This document shows positions 11,874 to 24,844 of a DNA stretch of 64,000 bases, in pieces. Positions within the stretch are counted from its first letter, which is position 1, and the number at the start of each line of letters is the position of its first letter. The notes beneath the pieces are model-generated. The model was not told the origin of the DNA. It searched no databases and saw only the letters and a program-made list of their open reading frames with translations. The translations under genes and the position numbers were made by a program. This DNA is from Lotus japonicus (lineage: Eukaryota; Streptophyta; Magnoliopsida; Fabales; Fabaceae), in NCBI RefSeq assembly GCF_012489685.1, contig NC_080045.1, forward strand, positions 64,130,722 to 64,194,721, written 5' to 3'.

Positions 11874-14800
11874 TTACCTAAATCCTGAAGGAGCTGCTTG
11901 AGGATTGCCACCAGCTTGTTTCCTCATAGCTCTTGATTGAGCAAGCATTTCATCATAATTCTGATCCAGAAAGCAATCATGATAAGTATATGATGAATAT
12001 ATGTTTACAGAGAATAAACATTAAATGCATTGAAATGTTACCCGCTTCTCAAATGCAGCATCCTGAGAATCAATTATTTTGTCAGCGATTCCGTACTCTA
12101 TGGCTTCCTTTGGTTGAAAATATCTAGGCCTCTGGACATCTTTAGCAACTTCTTCCTTTGATTTCCCAATTCCTTTCGCCAACAGCTCAATGTAATAATC
12201 AGAATTCGCTTCCAACTCTTTTGCCTGTTGTGTTAGCCAATATAATTGATAAATGGAAGTCCAAAACAAAGATAAAGAGACACTGCAGCGAACAAACAGG
12301 TAGAGAAAGTCACAGTACCTTAATCCACATGTCTATAGCAGCACCACTTGATCTGTTAACTTTTGGAAGATATAATTTTGCTGCAATAGAAAACAATTTA
12401 GAATCCACAGTAAGAGAAGGCAATGCTCAAAATCTACATCCTTATACTCCACATATTCTATAAAAACAGCAATGCTAGATGGCACGACATCAAGGAGCAC
12501 GATGTTCAAAAGTAGCCCATTAGAATTGATGGAAACAAAAGGGGAGGAGATACAATCATTTATCTTTCTACTTTTTTATTTAAGAAACAATTCCACTCCA
12601 TTTCAAAAATAGCAATAAACAAAGAAGAAAGCCTTAAAATAATATCAACAGCATTGGAGAGAAAAAAAAAAATGTATCAGCCAGTATAGAAGGCATTGTA
12701 TGCAATTCTATCAAGACATTTAAATTTGCCTTCCTAAATTCTCATTGTATCGTGCTGACAGGATGTCCGCAACAAATAACAGTCATAGAAGGGCCATATG
12801 TACCAAATACGCAAAGAAAATTAGGTTATAATTGTGCTATGGAGTCTGGAAATAAATAGTATGAATGACACAAACAGGAAGAAAAAAAACCATAACTAAT
12901 TAATGACCCTTCAGTAGCAGCCTTTCATTCCATGGTCATGCAGGCCATGTTTTTGTATAAAGTATGGTAGAAGATAATAGCATTAATCAAATACGAAAAA
13001 ATGTTTATTTGTTCCTGGGAAGAGAGGATTGTTTTTCATCAGTCGTATGGTGATACACCAGTTTCAAAGTACAATATCGAATACGAGGGTTCAAATGCAC
13101 ACTAATCATTATTTAGCCTCCTAGTCCTAGCTCTACGGCTCCTAAAGAACTAGAATTTATCAAACTAATCTTCTGGAAAATACTTCTTAACAGCATGTCA
13201 GTAGCCATTTGACCAATAGATGTTATAAGTGATGAGTGATGACAAAGAAATGATTGTGAAATTATAAATCAATAGTTCATTGTCCATTCTCCAAACATAT
13301 TCACCAATCAGATACTAAGCATAGGTTCTAAAAGGAAGCATTTGTCATAAGTTCCAAAAAGCTACACTAAACAAGTAAAGCAATCAAGCAAATATTTTCA
13401 AAAGTTTATATAGATATGATTCGTACTGGATGAATTTGGCTGTAGAGCGCGATAACCCTTTGCTCCAAGTGAGAGAAGCATTGCTGCTTGGCCATATGCC
13501 ATGCCACAATTCACAGTATAGACATCAGCTTTGACATACTTCAGGTTGAAACAAAAAAAGAACGATTAATTAATAGAATGAGTTACAAGGATGAGTTCAA
13601 AGAGATAAACCAAATCACAGCAATAATGTGGGTGTAGAAGTGGCACATGATTTATGATAACAACTTACAGACATCATATCCGCAATAGAGTAGGCTTCAG
13701 TTTCTGATCCCACGGTCTCATTCTTCTCATTCTAAACAGAAAATAAAAGTAAAGGAATACGAATTATATAAGTCAACACATCATATATCGTCGGAAGGAA
13801 ATTTTTTGGAGCAATGGCTATAACACATACTTGGGTTCCAGATGAATTAATATATAAGTAAATAGGTTTGGTAGGGTTATCATAATCCAACCACATAAAT
13901 TGAGCAACAAGAAGTTCTGTGACAGCTGGAACAATCTGCATCAGTAATAAAGAGAATATCAAGATGTAGGTAAAAATTATAGATGGTAAATATCTACATA
14001 CGAAAGCAGTAAAAAAATGGTAATCATCAAGACCAGGATCGAGATCAAAATGGTACACATCATGATACTTACCGGCATACCGAGATAGCATATTCGAGCA
14101 TCCAAAAGCAGAGAAGGCAGGTCCGGGGGAGCAGTTCTAGGCCTTCCGCCTCCCCTACCTCCTCCTCGATACATACTAACACTCATGCTGTATTTTGCAG
14201 GGCCATTATTGTCCGAGCTAGACATACTCCACATTCCACCATGATCCAAATAATTCTTGGCAGATGAGATGCTATCCTGTTACAATAATTAAAAATAAGA
14301 GCACTTCAGAACAGTAGAATAAGCAGTGATAAAATTTGGGTGCTTTGCAAAATCAAATCCACAATGAACAATCTTTCTATAAAAAGTTCAGTCACTTAGG
14401 CGATAACAAGAGGTTTTAAATGGTGACAACTAACAACCTCTGTAACTCTTTCAGCCTGCTTGCTGGCAGGATTATCTTCGGTCATGAACATGTCCATTTG
14501 TGATGGAGAAAGGCCATATAAAAATTTAGGTGCATTCTTGAAGTTGTCCATCACTGCAAATGACAGAGAAGATAAAATTGAAGGTCGAGCACCCAAATTT
14601 CAAATTCTTAAATCAAACTTAAGTAAGATCCTCTTTAATTTATTTTATATATCGGTAAATTACAACCTCTCTGGAAGTCTTATAAAATTAATTGCAGAAC
14701 CCCAATTTGAAACCTTACATTTACCCATCCCCCAATCCTCATGTTTCATAACAAACTTTACCTTACCCCCCCCCCCTTTCACCTTATAGATTTTAGGAAC

Positions 14801-15557
14801 CAAAAATGAAAATGAAGAAGCCTGTTGTTATTTTCTTAGCCAAAACATGAAATAGCCTTGTCAAATATTGCATCCTCTAGTGTTGCCAGGCAGAATCACA
14901 ATGTCTAACTATTTTCAATTCCTACAATTCATGCACATAGTTTCACACCTTTCTGCTGATTTATGGAGCTGTGGTTTTGAAACTAGACTGGTGTAAATTA
15001 CATGATTCTAGAGTTGGTATCCTAAATTTGGTTTGGGCAAAATCTTCATGTAATTAAAATAATTAACCTTTTAAAGGGCGTAAATGACCAAGCACATATA
15101 CTAGCTCAATAAGAAATGCATGAACAACAATTCAACTTCACAATGAAATTAATGGGGGTAAAACAATGATAATGATAAAAGTAAACACTAAACAATGCTA
15201 ATTTCAGCTTCAATCACATGCCAAGCTTGATTAAGAGATAAAAAAAAAACCTAAATGAATTCAGACCCAAATTGGGGGTGGGGTTAATTTTTGTTTAGCT
15301 TAATCTTCTTTCCAATGAAAACAAAATTCAACAGAGTAAATTAGGAGGGAAATTTGCAGAAACTGACATCCATCTTTGAGATTTTCCTGCCGGAACTGCT
15401 TGGGGATGTGGTCGAGGGAGCACTTAGCAGAAAAATACTTGGAGCATCGCGTGGTGATGGAGTGAGGAGAAGGAAGGAGCTTCGTTCCATGGCGAGCAGG
15501 TGCAGAATCGTGGATGAAGGGGGAAGAGAGTGACGATAAGAGAGAAGAAGTGGACAT
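11874..15557 (-). CDS. CLPR1: ClpR1, noncatalytic chloroplast Clp protease core subunit
   Basis: Nine exons on the minus strand encode 373 residues: 15557-15368, 14553-14438, 14276-14073, 13935-13831, 13731-13669, 13538-13427, 12380-12319, 12224-12042 and 11960-11874. All junctions are GT-AG and in frame. A Ser/Pro-rich N-terminus (about 45 residues) fits a chloroplast transit peptide. The ClpR1-specific segment follows (DHIPKQFRQENLKDG, MDMFMTEDNPASKQAE, MYRGGG), then the ClpP fold (PPDLPSLLLDARICYLGMP onward). At the three triad positions the protein has Gly (AYGQAAM), Leu (KLYLPK) and Pro (RPRYF), so it should be catalytically inactive. ClpR subunits assemble with ClpP1 in a heptameric ring of the stromal Clp core. 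The longest intron, 12381-13426, holds no recognised gene. Confidence 0.93.
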
Positions 15558-17299
15558 GATTTGGAAACACGGAACTCTGGATTTTTCAATGAAGGCGAGT
15601 GAGTGTGGAAGACGAGTTTGGTTTTTGTGTATTTCAGTCCAGTTCTAGTGGTAAACGGGTTCGGGTTTCATCCACCCATTATTTTTGGATTTGATTTTAT
15701 AAAAATCAAAGAAATCCATTTTAAAAACCGACTTCTATAAATATCATAGAATTTATCCTCCAATGTTTAGTTCGAAGAAATAGAAGGAGTATTGATAAAA
15801 TTAAAAAGACAGAGGGATAAATAAATAATTAATGTGGTTTACATATTTGCTATGTATTGATACTGTATATGTCTACGGTACACACTTAAGCTTATGCAAT
15901 ATGTGTTTGTCACAATGTATACACATAAAAGGGATACACTTCAAGTAGGCAATATTTTTTCAACCATAATTTTGATATCTCATCAATTTTGCTGAGTTAA
16001 ATGTTGTATCGTCTTGTAGGTGGTACCTATCTGATCCTTAGATATAATAAGATTGATGCCTTTTCACAGAGGAGCAGTCTAACGTAGTAGTCTCACCACC
16101 TTGCCTACATCCTATTATTTGGTCGAGTATTTCTTTACTCAAACATTCTTTTCTTTTGTGGGAGCTGTAAACCGTATTCTCATCATCTCTCTTATGACAA
16201 ATAGAAGAAGGTAGCAAAAGAACCATACATACTTTTGCAGAGGGAAATCTATCACTATCCCTGAAGGTCACTTCAACTCAAGCGATGATTGCTCAATGAG
16301 CAACAAAGCCATTGTCATTCCTTGCTCCCTAGGTCAGGAAAAGAATGATTATGAGACCAAATACCCTTAGAGGTTGAGATACCAGAATTACTAGTGGATT
16401 CGCGAGTGAAGGACCCTCAAAGACACTTCGGAGAAAGTCCACCTAGGAGATTAAGCAAATCTCATTGTTCCCACTTACTCTACCAATGAATCAAGATCCA
16501 TCTAATATGGTCATCGCCTTTAACAACAACAAATTCAAGCGCATCAACTGTAATCATTAAGAACTCATTGCGGTCGAGCTGAGAGCTCGCCGACCACGGG
16601 ATTTATGATGGTATCATGTTTTAATTTATCCATGGTTTCTATAAATGAGGATGAGTAATGACAATCTAGTCACTTTTGGATATGATTTGATCAAATTCAG
16701 GGAAGTTCAAATTATCCCTCTTGACTATTACGAGGCTCGGTCGACCGTCAAGGAATCACTGCAACTCCAAGACAATTGGTTGCAGGTTCCTGGTGGCAGA
16801 TTAGCCGACCTCATACAACGCAGTCCTAGCCCAACCTTTGCTAAATGTGTTTGATGCCTGCATATCAACAAAAAGGCTCATGCTGAAGTTTTCAGTTGAT
16901 GATGACATGCGAGATCATCTCCATTCAAGGAGAACAAGAGGCGGCCCAAACTTGATATATTGTTGAAAAAAACACACCATTGAGAAATAAATAAATAAAT
17001 ATTACAATCACGACACATTATACTCATTTTCTTTAAAGTAAATATATGAACTACATTTCACAATTTTCTACGTATAAACTAGCTTAAAATGTTTCAAACT
17101 AATGCATCTTTGGTATAAATTACTTGTATACAGTTTCGTCCTCTCTCATCCTTTAGCATAATAAGCGATGTAATACTTTTCTACCACTATAGCACTTGTT
17201 TAGGTTAACTTATAGTTTGTGAGAACTTCTATAACTTTTAATTAAGTTGAGTATTTTTGTTTAAGTTGAATCAAATGCATTACGAAGAAATATTAGGTG
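15558..17299. other. intergenic with an unassigned degenerate segment
   Basis: It includes the CLPR1 upstream region. From about 16000 to 16900 the base composition is richer and codon-like, with short frames on both strands (for example 16645-16854 plus). I could not assign these to a family. A decayed transposon is the likeliest explanation. Confidence 0.4.
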
Positions 17300-17314
17300 A
17301 ATGTACCAAAAAAA
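17300..17314 (+). mobile_element. 15-bp A-tailed insertion with 16-bp target duplication
   Basis: The insert aatgtacc plus seven A is flanked by perfect copies of gaagaaatattaggtg (17284-17299 and 17315-17330). Its tgtacc(A)n end matches the tail of the nearby LINE and of the SINE at 27831-27948. Confidence 0.7.
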
Positions 17315-17394
17315 GAAGAAATATTAGGTGCAGAGGCTCTGGAACTTTCTTAATCCAAATAAGATTACCAACCGAAAAAATATCTGCCACATAG

Positions 17395-18258
17395 TTTTTT
17401 TTTTTTGGTACAGCTCATAAAGAAAAAGAAAAAACGGGCAAGGAACCCGAACTAAGGCCTCAAAGAGGAGATGCCTAAGGCATCGGCTAGAAGAAGCAAA
17501 CTCAATCCCGCAATCGGGTTCTCTTCAAACACAAGAGCCTCATCCTGCTGAGCTCCCAATTTTGCCAAGAAATCAGCACAAGCATTCCCCTCGCGCAGCG
17601 TGTGATGGAAATCAACACTCCAAGGTCTCCCTAGAAGCTCTTTGATGTCCCAAACCAACGGAGCGTACAAATGAGTCGACGGAGGCTCAGACAAAACAAG
17701 GTTGACAACATCCAGAGAATCAGACTGACATTCCACCATCCTGTAGCCACGATCCCAAGCAAAGGAGAGACCATAGAAAATTGCCAACAGCTCAAGGTGG
17801 AGTATATGAGAGTCATTAAAGAATCCATAAAACCCCCCCTTCCACTCACCCATCGAATTCCTGAGGCAACCACCGAATCCCCCTCGACTTGGGGATCCAC
17901 ACACGCTGCCATCGACATTAATAATGATGCCATCCTCCATCCTTGGAAGCCACCTGACCATCCGCGGCGAGCGCCGGGGTGCATCTAGCGGTGTCGCAAA
18001 AGCACGAAGAATGTCTGCTGCCATGACAGCAATATTATTTGCTAGCATCTGATCTGGAATTCGAACACCCTCCAAGCAAACGCTGTTGCGAACACGCCAA
18101 ATCCACCACAAGGTTGCCATTGCCGTCGGGCTTGCATCTACCAGTAAGCCTTTGAGCCAGAGCCGCAAATTGTCCTCACGAAAAAGAGCGTCGTTGACAT
18201 CAAACCCCGCCCGCTGCCATATTCCTCGAGCTAGCCAGCAATCTCTAAGGCAGTGCAA
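17395..18258 (-). mobile_element. 5'-truncated LINE, 3' end with RNase H
   Basis: On the minus strand the fragment runs from about 18258 to a poly(A) tail, seen as a T run at 17395-17406 and preceded by ...gctgtacc. Only the C-terminal part of ORF2 is kept. I found no clear target-site duplication. The 3' position of the coding sequence and the tail are typical of 5'-truncated L1-type insertions. Confidence 0.8.
17452..18258 (-). pseudogene. LINE ORF2 C-terminal fragment (zf-RVT and RNase H)
   Basis: A 268-codon open frame. The first about 75 residues match the zinc-binding reverse-transcriptase tail common in plant LINEs (HCLRDC..ARGIW). Residues about 110-250 form a type-I RNase H domain. 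Its acidic residues are visible in order: Asp in INVDGS, Glu in HLELLAI, Asp in QSDSLDV, and Asp in the terminal EGNACADFLAKL block. The reverse transcriptase itself is missing upstream, so this is a fragment even though it has no stop. Plants have many stand-alone RNase H-like frames of this origin. A functional domesticated gene is not indicated. Confidence 0.8.
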
Positions 18259-18872
18259 AGTTGTCTAGTGACTAAAAGAAAGTAAGTGAATTTATAAGAA
18301 AAAAATAATTTAAACATTTCCTTTAAATTATACGAGAAATTTAAAAGACTAATTAATGTTATTAAATATTTCAAAAAAAGAGTTAGTAACTTAAAGTTAC
18401 TATATATTAAATTTTATTATTTTTTCTTTTCGTATAAATTGTTGAAAAAGTTTATAAAACTCATTTTCTTATATTGCTGAGGTGTTATATTGTCCCATCC
18501 GATCCCATCTTCACCGCCCCATACTTCAGTTCAGGCCTTCAGGGGATAATAAGGGTTTCCAGTGGCCTCCACATAACTAAAAAGATACTAGAAGTGTAAG
18601 GGTGCTACACTAAAATAAATGAATAAAAAAAAAATATGCGCCAAGTAGTCACCACTCATCCATATATCCAGCAACTCAACTCATTCTGATCCCTGAACCT
18701 GAAATATATATTTTCCAAAACCATGTGAATAACGAGTAGAAATTCAGTATTTGTATGCATATACAATAATCAAGTCTAGTACTCAGTCTTAAACAAAGGC
18801 ATAATAATTGACGTCTATTTATTATTATTTCTTTTAATTTTCTTTAAAAACCATAAAATATGTATCGTGATT

Positions 18873-18979
18873 TTTTTTACATCGAAAAAATAAATTACAT
18901 TTTAAGATTAATCTCTAGACTTTCCTCTCTTTAACTCATATGTCACTCAACTCTTACCACTAGAGCAATTATTTGGGAT
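18873..18979 (-). mobile_element. tRNA-derived SINE
   Basis: Read on the minus strand it has a tRNA-like head (gctctagtggtaagag resembles box A), a degenerate box B, and a tail ending tcgatgt(A)n. Flanking copies near 18858-18872 and 18980-18994 (atatgtatcgtgatt versus atatgtttcgtaatt) differ at 2 of 15 positions and fit an aged target duplication. Confidence 0.65.
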
Positions 18980-19943
18980 ATATGTTTCGTAATTTTAAAT
19001 GAATAAGAACATGCATAGTTTTTTTTTTAAGATAAGCACATATATTATAGAATTATCGTGAGATTATCAGATGTGTTGACGCAGGGTGTAGTGAATACTA
19101 TGATTGCATAATGATGAAATTTGTCGGTTATCCTGAACATGTGGAATGGGAAATGAAGCGCAACGTGTCACCAATTAGAAGAACTCATCTGCATTGCGTG
19201 TCAATGCGCCCCACGCTTTTCCTATGTTGCGTCGGTAAAGCAACTAACTTTCGATCTCTACCACTACCACACTCTTCTGCACTCTTCACTCTCAAATAAC
19301 ACGTTTCATTTCTTGCATATCACAAAGAAAATATCACGTATTACGTTTTTCAAAATATCTCCCATTCTAGTTCTAGAACCTAGTAATAGCATACAACAAA
19401 TACACACAATTTAGTTTCTTTTTAACAAATGCACGCAAATTCCAATCATGAAGAATAACTGATTGATATTATTAGATCATATTAATATAACTTTATTTAA
19501 TTTCAAATTAGAGTTGAATATTCCCGTGGAAGTTATGAATACATGTGGCGCATGGTGAGAGCATTAGGTGTGTAGTGTGCTGCCAACCAATGAATATGAA
19601 CGAATCAACGATCAGTGATAGAGAACAGTGGTAGTAGTAGTAGTGGTTACCCAAACCACGAAAGAGAGTGATAAGATAATTAGATAACCGTGGGTGTGAC
19701 TAAAGCCATGACGACGCACGCGCACGGGCATTTTGATTTTACCCTTATCGCCACGAGGTGTCTTCGTGTCTGCTTCACCACTTTGAATTGAAAATATAAA
19801 GCAGTCAAATTTATGTTTTTTTCTTTTTCTAAAAATAAGAAAAAAGAACAGTCAAATAGTAAATTTTTCCTCTAGAATCATATTCCATTACTCTAATTAG
19901 ATGGAGTACTATACTCTACCAACATCAAGTTGGATACGGATGT

Positions 19944-19958
19944 TAAGTTCAAAAAAAA
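19944..19958 (+). mobile_element. 15-bp A-tailed insertion with 17-bp target duplication
   Basis: The insert taagttc plus eight A is flanked by perfect copies of aagttggatacggatgt (19927-19943 and 19959-19975). Confidence 0.65.
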
Positions 19959-21174
19959 AAGTTGGATACGGATGTACGCGCTCTTTTAAAGACAAATCAA
20001 TACATACCATTTTAAAGTAAATAGTAAATATCATATGAAAACATTGTGAAATTGTTAAAATATAAAAAAATTGTAGTCATTCAAGTTATTATAAAATAAA
20101 AAATGTATACACCTAGACAAAAATTATAAATGCTCACCGTCATAAAATTAATAAAAACTGCAGTATTTTTTTTGACAAAAAAAAAACCACATTATTTTTA
20201 TTATTTTTAATATTTTTTATTGGTATTTCTTGATGGGTAAAATGCACAAAACAATTTGAATTGAATTTCATTTAATGACAAAAGAATTTTAGAAAAATAA
20301 AGTGCATTAAAGAGGGCACCACTTACATTTCTTTTGACCAAAACCACACCATAAGATCAAAGTTTTCAATGAGAGTCATCAAATATAGGTGACTGAAATT
20401 GTCTACTTTCATCTTTTAGTTATAGTGAATAAAATATTTTTTTTATGTTATTTGTTTTTTTATTTTTTGAACTTTAATTTTTCTTTATATAATAATATTT
20501 TATTTTGATAGACAATTACTAAATACAAAATCTTGACACATTTTATGAGCCCAACTGCCCAAAGTATATGAAAAATCCATTAATTAATTAATTAAAAATT
20601 TACTAAGGAAAAAATCACATTATTCTAAAGATAAATGATTAATATAATATAATATAAGTTCTATCTCCTAAAATCATACCTAAATTAATATAGTACCAGC
20701 TAGAGAAGGCTGTTCACAATCGTGTATATATAATAATAAAATCTTTTTGTTGTTAGGAAAAAAAAATAGAATCATTATCTTGAAGTCAGGATGCATTTTG
20801 TTGACATGTAAAAGACTGAGCTGGAAATAATAATCCAGAACACACATTTAAAAAAAAAATACTAAATCTAAGAAAAGGAGAACAGCACATCCCAAGATTC
20901 CAACATTTTTAAAAAAATCAAACGAAATTCTGGACAGAAAATTCCAGTTATTATCCAGTATATTATCATTAAAACAAATTGTGCTACAAGCCTACAAGTA
21001 CCTAGAATAATCTGGCTGGCAATGCCTTGTTTAGAGGGGTGACTCGTCTCACCAATCCACTACGATGCAAGCTTTCAAGTTGTGCCTAATACTCTGCATT
21101 TTTTTTTTAAAATTGCCTTCAATACCATACCATAAATAAATCAATAAACAGATCAACATAGATGTATATTCTTT

Positions 21175-21185
21175 TTTTTTATGGA
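21175..21185 (-). mobile_element. about 11-bp T-headed insertion with 20-bp target duplication
   Basis: Flanking copies (21155-21174 and 21186-21205) begin aacatagat and differ at one position. The inserted bases read tccat plus A run on the minus strand, so this is the same kind of event in the opposite direction. Confidence 0.5.
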
Positions 21186-21396
21186 AACATAGATATATAT
21201 TCTTTAATGACTTGATATTGAATTTATGATAAATTCGGATAGAATTTTATCTCACTATAATTTTAGTAAAATATGATAAGATATTATTTTTCTTTTTTGA
21301 TGATATTATAAAATTAAATGTGAGGAAAATTCATGACTAAGGAAAAAAGCCACGATGGTTCGAGATTCGCATAATTTTAGTGTATCGCAGACGTAT

Positions 21397-21517
21397 CACG
21401 TAGTAGAATAGGTTTGACTTGGAAAAAGTCATATCCATGTTTGTTTGTACGTGTTTAGTTTCGTAGATAAGTGAAGTCCTTTTTCCTTCTCTCTCTCTCT
21501 CTCATCTTTAGTTGACC
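21397..21517 (+). promoter_or_regulatory. candidate stress elements upstream of the ZAT-type gene
   Basis: An ACGT-core CACGT (21397-21401) and two W-box cores, TTGACT (21414-21419) and TTGACC (21512-21517), lie within about 340 bp of the start codon. A CT microsatellite spans about 21487-21503. ZAT10-type genes respond to stress, so these are plausible WRKY and bZIP sites, but such short motifs also occur by chance. Confidence 0.4.
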
Positions 21518-21623
21518 GACTTCACTTCTTTCTTTCTGTTTTCCCTCACACCAAGTCACCAACTCAATCACTATTTCCCTTCCCTTCTTTTCACTCTCAC
21601 ACGCACCAAACCAAATCAATCCC

Positions 21624-21633
21624 CTATATAAAC
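21624..21633 (+). promoter_or_regulatory. TATA box of the ZAT-type gene
   Basis: The sequence ctatataaac lies 98 bp upstream of the ATG. A CA/CAA-rich leader typical of a plant 5' UTR follows. Confidence 0.7.
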
Positions 21634-21730
21634 AAACCCCCTCACCACTTTCTCATCCACTCACTCCAACACACAACAACAACAACAACCAAACACCTCA
21701 CTCAATTTTCTCAAACCACCACTCTCTCTA

Positions 21731-22570
21731 ATGGCCTTAGAGACTTTGAATTCACCCACCGCAGCCACCACTCCCTTCCGGAGTAGCTACCAACAAGAGG
21801 AGGAGGAGGAGGAGGAGCTTCACCACCATGAGCCTTGGACCAAAAAAAAGCGCTCCAAACGACCTCGTTTCGACAACCCAACAACAACAGAAGAAGAGTA
21901 CCTCGCTCTCTGCCTCATCATGCTTGCACAAAGTGGCAACAACAACAACAAAAACAACAACACAGACAATAACACAAACACCTTGCGCGCAGAATCATCA
22001 TCCAATTCACAGTCACAATCGCCGCCGCAACAACAACCGCCGCTGAAACTTACTCACAAGTGCAGCGTGTGTGACAAGGCGTTCCCTTCTTACCAAGCAC
22101 TCGGCGGCCACAAAGCAAGCCACCGCAAATCCTCATCGGAAAATCAAACTCCCGCCGCCGCCGCCGTCAACGACAACGCTTCCGTGTCGACATCCACCGG
22201 TAACGGCGGAAAGATGCACGAGTGTTCAATCTGTCACAAGAGCTTCCCAACCGGCCAAGCACTCGGCGGTCACAAGCGGTGCCACTACGAAGGCGGCAAG
22301 AGCAGCAACAGTACCAACAGCAACGTCCACGCAAATACCAGCAGCGCCGTCACGACTACCTCCGACGGCGGCGCCGCCTCGGCACACAGCCTCCGTGGAT
22401 TTGATCTGAACCTCCCCGCGCCGCTGACGGAATTCTGGACGCCACTGGGGATCGGCGGCGGAGATTCCAGGACGAACAAGATCCGAAGCGGTGAGCAGGA
22501 GGTGGAGAGCCCTCTGCCGGTAACCGCCAAGAGGCCGCGGTTGTTTTTCGATGGTGGTGAAACGGCGTAG
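21731..22570 (+). CDS. ZAT10-like: C2H2 zinc-finger repressor, ZAT10/STZ type
   Basis: A single-exon gene of 279 residues, as is usual for the C1-2i subclass. A basic nuclear signal (KKKRSKRPR) lies at 38-46. A Leu-rich L-box ([13 protein letters not shown]) lies at about 55-67. Two plant fingers with the QALGGH core follow: C111, C114, H127, H131 and C165, C168, H181, H185. An EAR/DLN repression motif (FDLNLPAP) lies at 224-231. The family binds A[AG]CT-type sites and represses transcription in abiotic stress and defence. Glu, Asn and Gln runs (about 23-29 and 69-101) are low complexity. The first ATG follows a TATA box and a CAA-rich leader. The exact orthologue among ZAT and SCOF-like genes is not fixed. 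Confidence 0.92.
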   Translation: MALETLNSPTAATTPFRSSYQQEEEEEEELHHHEPWTKKKRSKRPRFDNPTTTEEEYLALCLIMLAQSGNNNNKNNNTDNNTNTLRAESSSNSQSQSPPQQQPPLKLTHKCSVCDKAFPSYQALGGHKASHRKSSSENQTPAAAAVNDNASVSTSTGNGGKMHECSICHKSFPTGQALGGHKRCHYEGGKSSNSTNSNVHANTSSAVTTTSDGGAASAHSLRGFDLNLPAPLTEFWTPLGIGGGDSRTNKIRSGEQEVESPLPVTAKRPRLFFDGGETA

Positions 22571-24607
22571 CTTTGTTCAGTTTCAGATGATGGATTTTAA
22601 TTTTAATTTAATTTAATTGGATTGAATTTGTTGTTATGGGTCAGGGCCAATTGGGATTAGGTTCAGATTTTGTTTGTTTTCAGTTTCACTCTTTCTCTGT
22701 ACAGACAAAATTTGTTCATTGTTTTTAGACTCTCTTCTTACTCATCAATTCAATCTAACATATTTTATTTTTTCAGTTTCAATTCCACATATATACATTC
22801 ACTTCTTACCCTATTTCAATATATCTAAGTTACATAATAAAATTCAATTTATATATATTTTTTAATAGATATCATTCAGAAATCGAATCATCAATTAGAT
22901 GTTTTATCAGTTGTGCTAGTACTTTAATTAGTTGTGGTTGTACTTAGTTTCAAGTACAAATTGCAGAATGTAAAAACAGAATTTGGACTATGTGAAATGT
23001 GGTAAAGATGAGAAAAAAGTGATATATACACAAGTAGATTTATAAAATTTGGCATTTTGTACATAAATATTTACATATTTGATTTCCAAATTCAGAATGG
23101 ATAATTGTGTTATACAACCATAATATATAAGAGAGTCGAATCTGGTCTTCAAATAATAAACCAGTACAAATAATTGTTCTAGTTCTAGTTCTAGGACCCA
23201 AAAAGAAACATTCACTGCATGACGCGTGAACAACGCAAGGACAGCACCATGGAAATATCAAATATGCTTGTTTAGATGTTATTATCAAATATCAAGTCAT
23301 TTTGACAGCATAAATGATCTGTCTCTCTATTATGATAAGGTTTATTCAAAGTTTTAGCATATTAGAAAGCTAGGCTCACTACTATTGTTACAAGTCCTCT
23401 GTATCTCACATAAATAATAAAATTAGTTGACAAATTAAAGAAGAATTAGGTGGTAATTAATAAAAGGCTAGACATAATTAGTTGTCATGTTAGGGTAATG
23501 GGTAAGGTGGGTTGAACCGAAACCTTCCCATGTGGTTCGTGTCTTTAATGCACATGATGGTATCATTATACCGAATTTGCAACCGCTTTATCTTGCGGCT
23601 AAGGACACTTGTTATGGGGTTGGCAAATCTATCCACCCACTAATTAATTACATTAGAACTCTTTGTATGTATCCACTATCCAGAATCTACCTACACTGAA
23701 GAATATGTGGTTTTGATTTTACCATTGCCTTTTAAATTAGTAACACAAAAAGCACCCAAACACTACTTTCTATAACTAATATTAAAAGGATTGATTTGAT
23801 GATGAGCATGGAACTTAGGGTGGATCCAAATAGTATTGAGCCAGAATATAAAGTCAATAAAACCCTCAAATTTTCTCTCTACTTCTTAATTCTATAGTAT
23901 ACACATCAGTAATTCATTTTTCCATTGTTAATCTATTTTTTTTAGTTTGATTTTAATTATATTAAGACAAACAACTTTTAGTATTCTATGCATCTCTATC
24001 AACAAGGTCTAACACTCATAGAGAGGTTGACTCCTTAAGCATTTAGTCAACGACTCAATCACTAAGTAGTGTGTATGTAGAAAGATTTATTGGGATAAAT
24101 ATGTTATTTAATATGGTCTTCGATCCTCAAAAGATTTGTGAGTAAAAAAAAAACTTCACTCCATCTTAGCTAGCACCAATCCTAATTTGTCTACACCTAA
24201 TTAACTTAATAACACTTTTTATCTTACACCTAATTAATTTAAACATGTGTTTAACTCATTTATAAATGATGCAATATGTTTTATGATAGACACTAATATG
24301 ATTAAGGGTCTGTTTGACTATACTTATGTTGTGAAAAGAAAAAGTAAAAAATTGATTATTTCTTTATATTATTTGCAGTAGTTTTTCGAATAATTAATTA
24401 TTTTAAGTAGTTTTTAAAGTGAGTTTTTTTAATATTTATAAACAAACATAGGTTTATTTCTAGTTTTTAAAAAATCTCTGAAATTTAATCAAATTTTTAT
24501 TCAACTCTAAATCCTTATTTTTTAAGCGGAAACTAACGACTATAAGTCTAAATATACTTCAAAAGCTATATATGTTAATTAGGATGATTGATGATTTCTC
24601 TATTGTT
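22571..24607. other. intergenic
   Basis: The 3' flank of the ZAT-type gene, then AT-rich DNA. Short frames (for example 22988-23233 minus) show no family features. Nothing further is supported. Confidence 0.6.
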
Positions 24608-24836
24608 CAGGGCCGGTTCAAGGGTCAAGCGACTCAAGCAAGGGTTTTAGGCCTCTAAAAAAAGTAAATTTTACTAAGTGAAAAAAGGCCTCATATTTTT
24701 GTAAATAAGGTCTCAAATAAAAAAGAAAAGACCCCATATTTTTGTAAATAAGATATGTTAAATAAAAAAAAAATAGGATAAAAATGTCTCATTTTAAAGT
24801 TCGCTTTAGGCCTCATTTAGTGTTGGGCCGGCGCTG
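24608..24836. mobile_element. hAT-type nonautonomous element (MITE)
   Basis: The 229-bp element starts CAGGGCCGG and ends, as reverse complement, CAGCGCCGG. It is flanked by 8-bp direct repeats ctattgtt (24600-24607) and ctactgtt (24837-24844) with one mismatch. An 8-bp duplication and a CAGGG-like terminus are hAT hallmarks. The interior is AT-rich with no coding capacity. Confidence 0.7.
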
Positions 24837-24844
24837 CTACTGTT

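Larger units (their letters stand above)
18259..21396. other. intergenic, upstream of the ZAT-type gene
   Basis: AT-rich DNA with one minus-strand SINE (18873-18979) and two tail-only insertions (19944-19958 and 21175-21185). No gene is supported. Confidence 0.6.

Noticed and set aside
12158..12463. Plus-strand frame over CLPR1 exons 7 and 8
   Set aside because: It lies opposite confirmed exons and crosses an intron; a shadow frame.
22071..22409. Alternative frames inside the ZAT-type gene
   Set aside because: Low-complexity products of the CA- and CG-rich coding strand. The frame with two intact zinc fingers is the real one.
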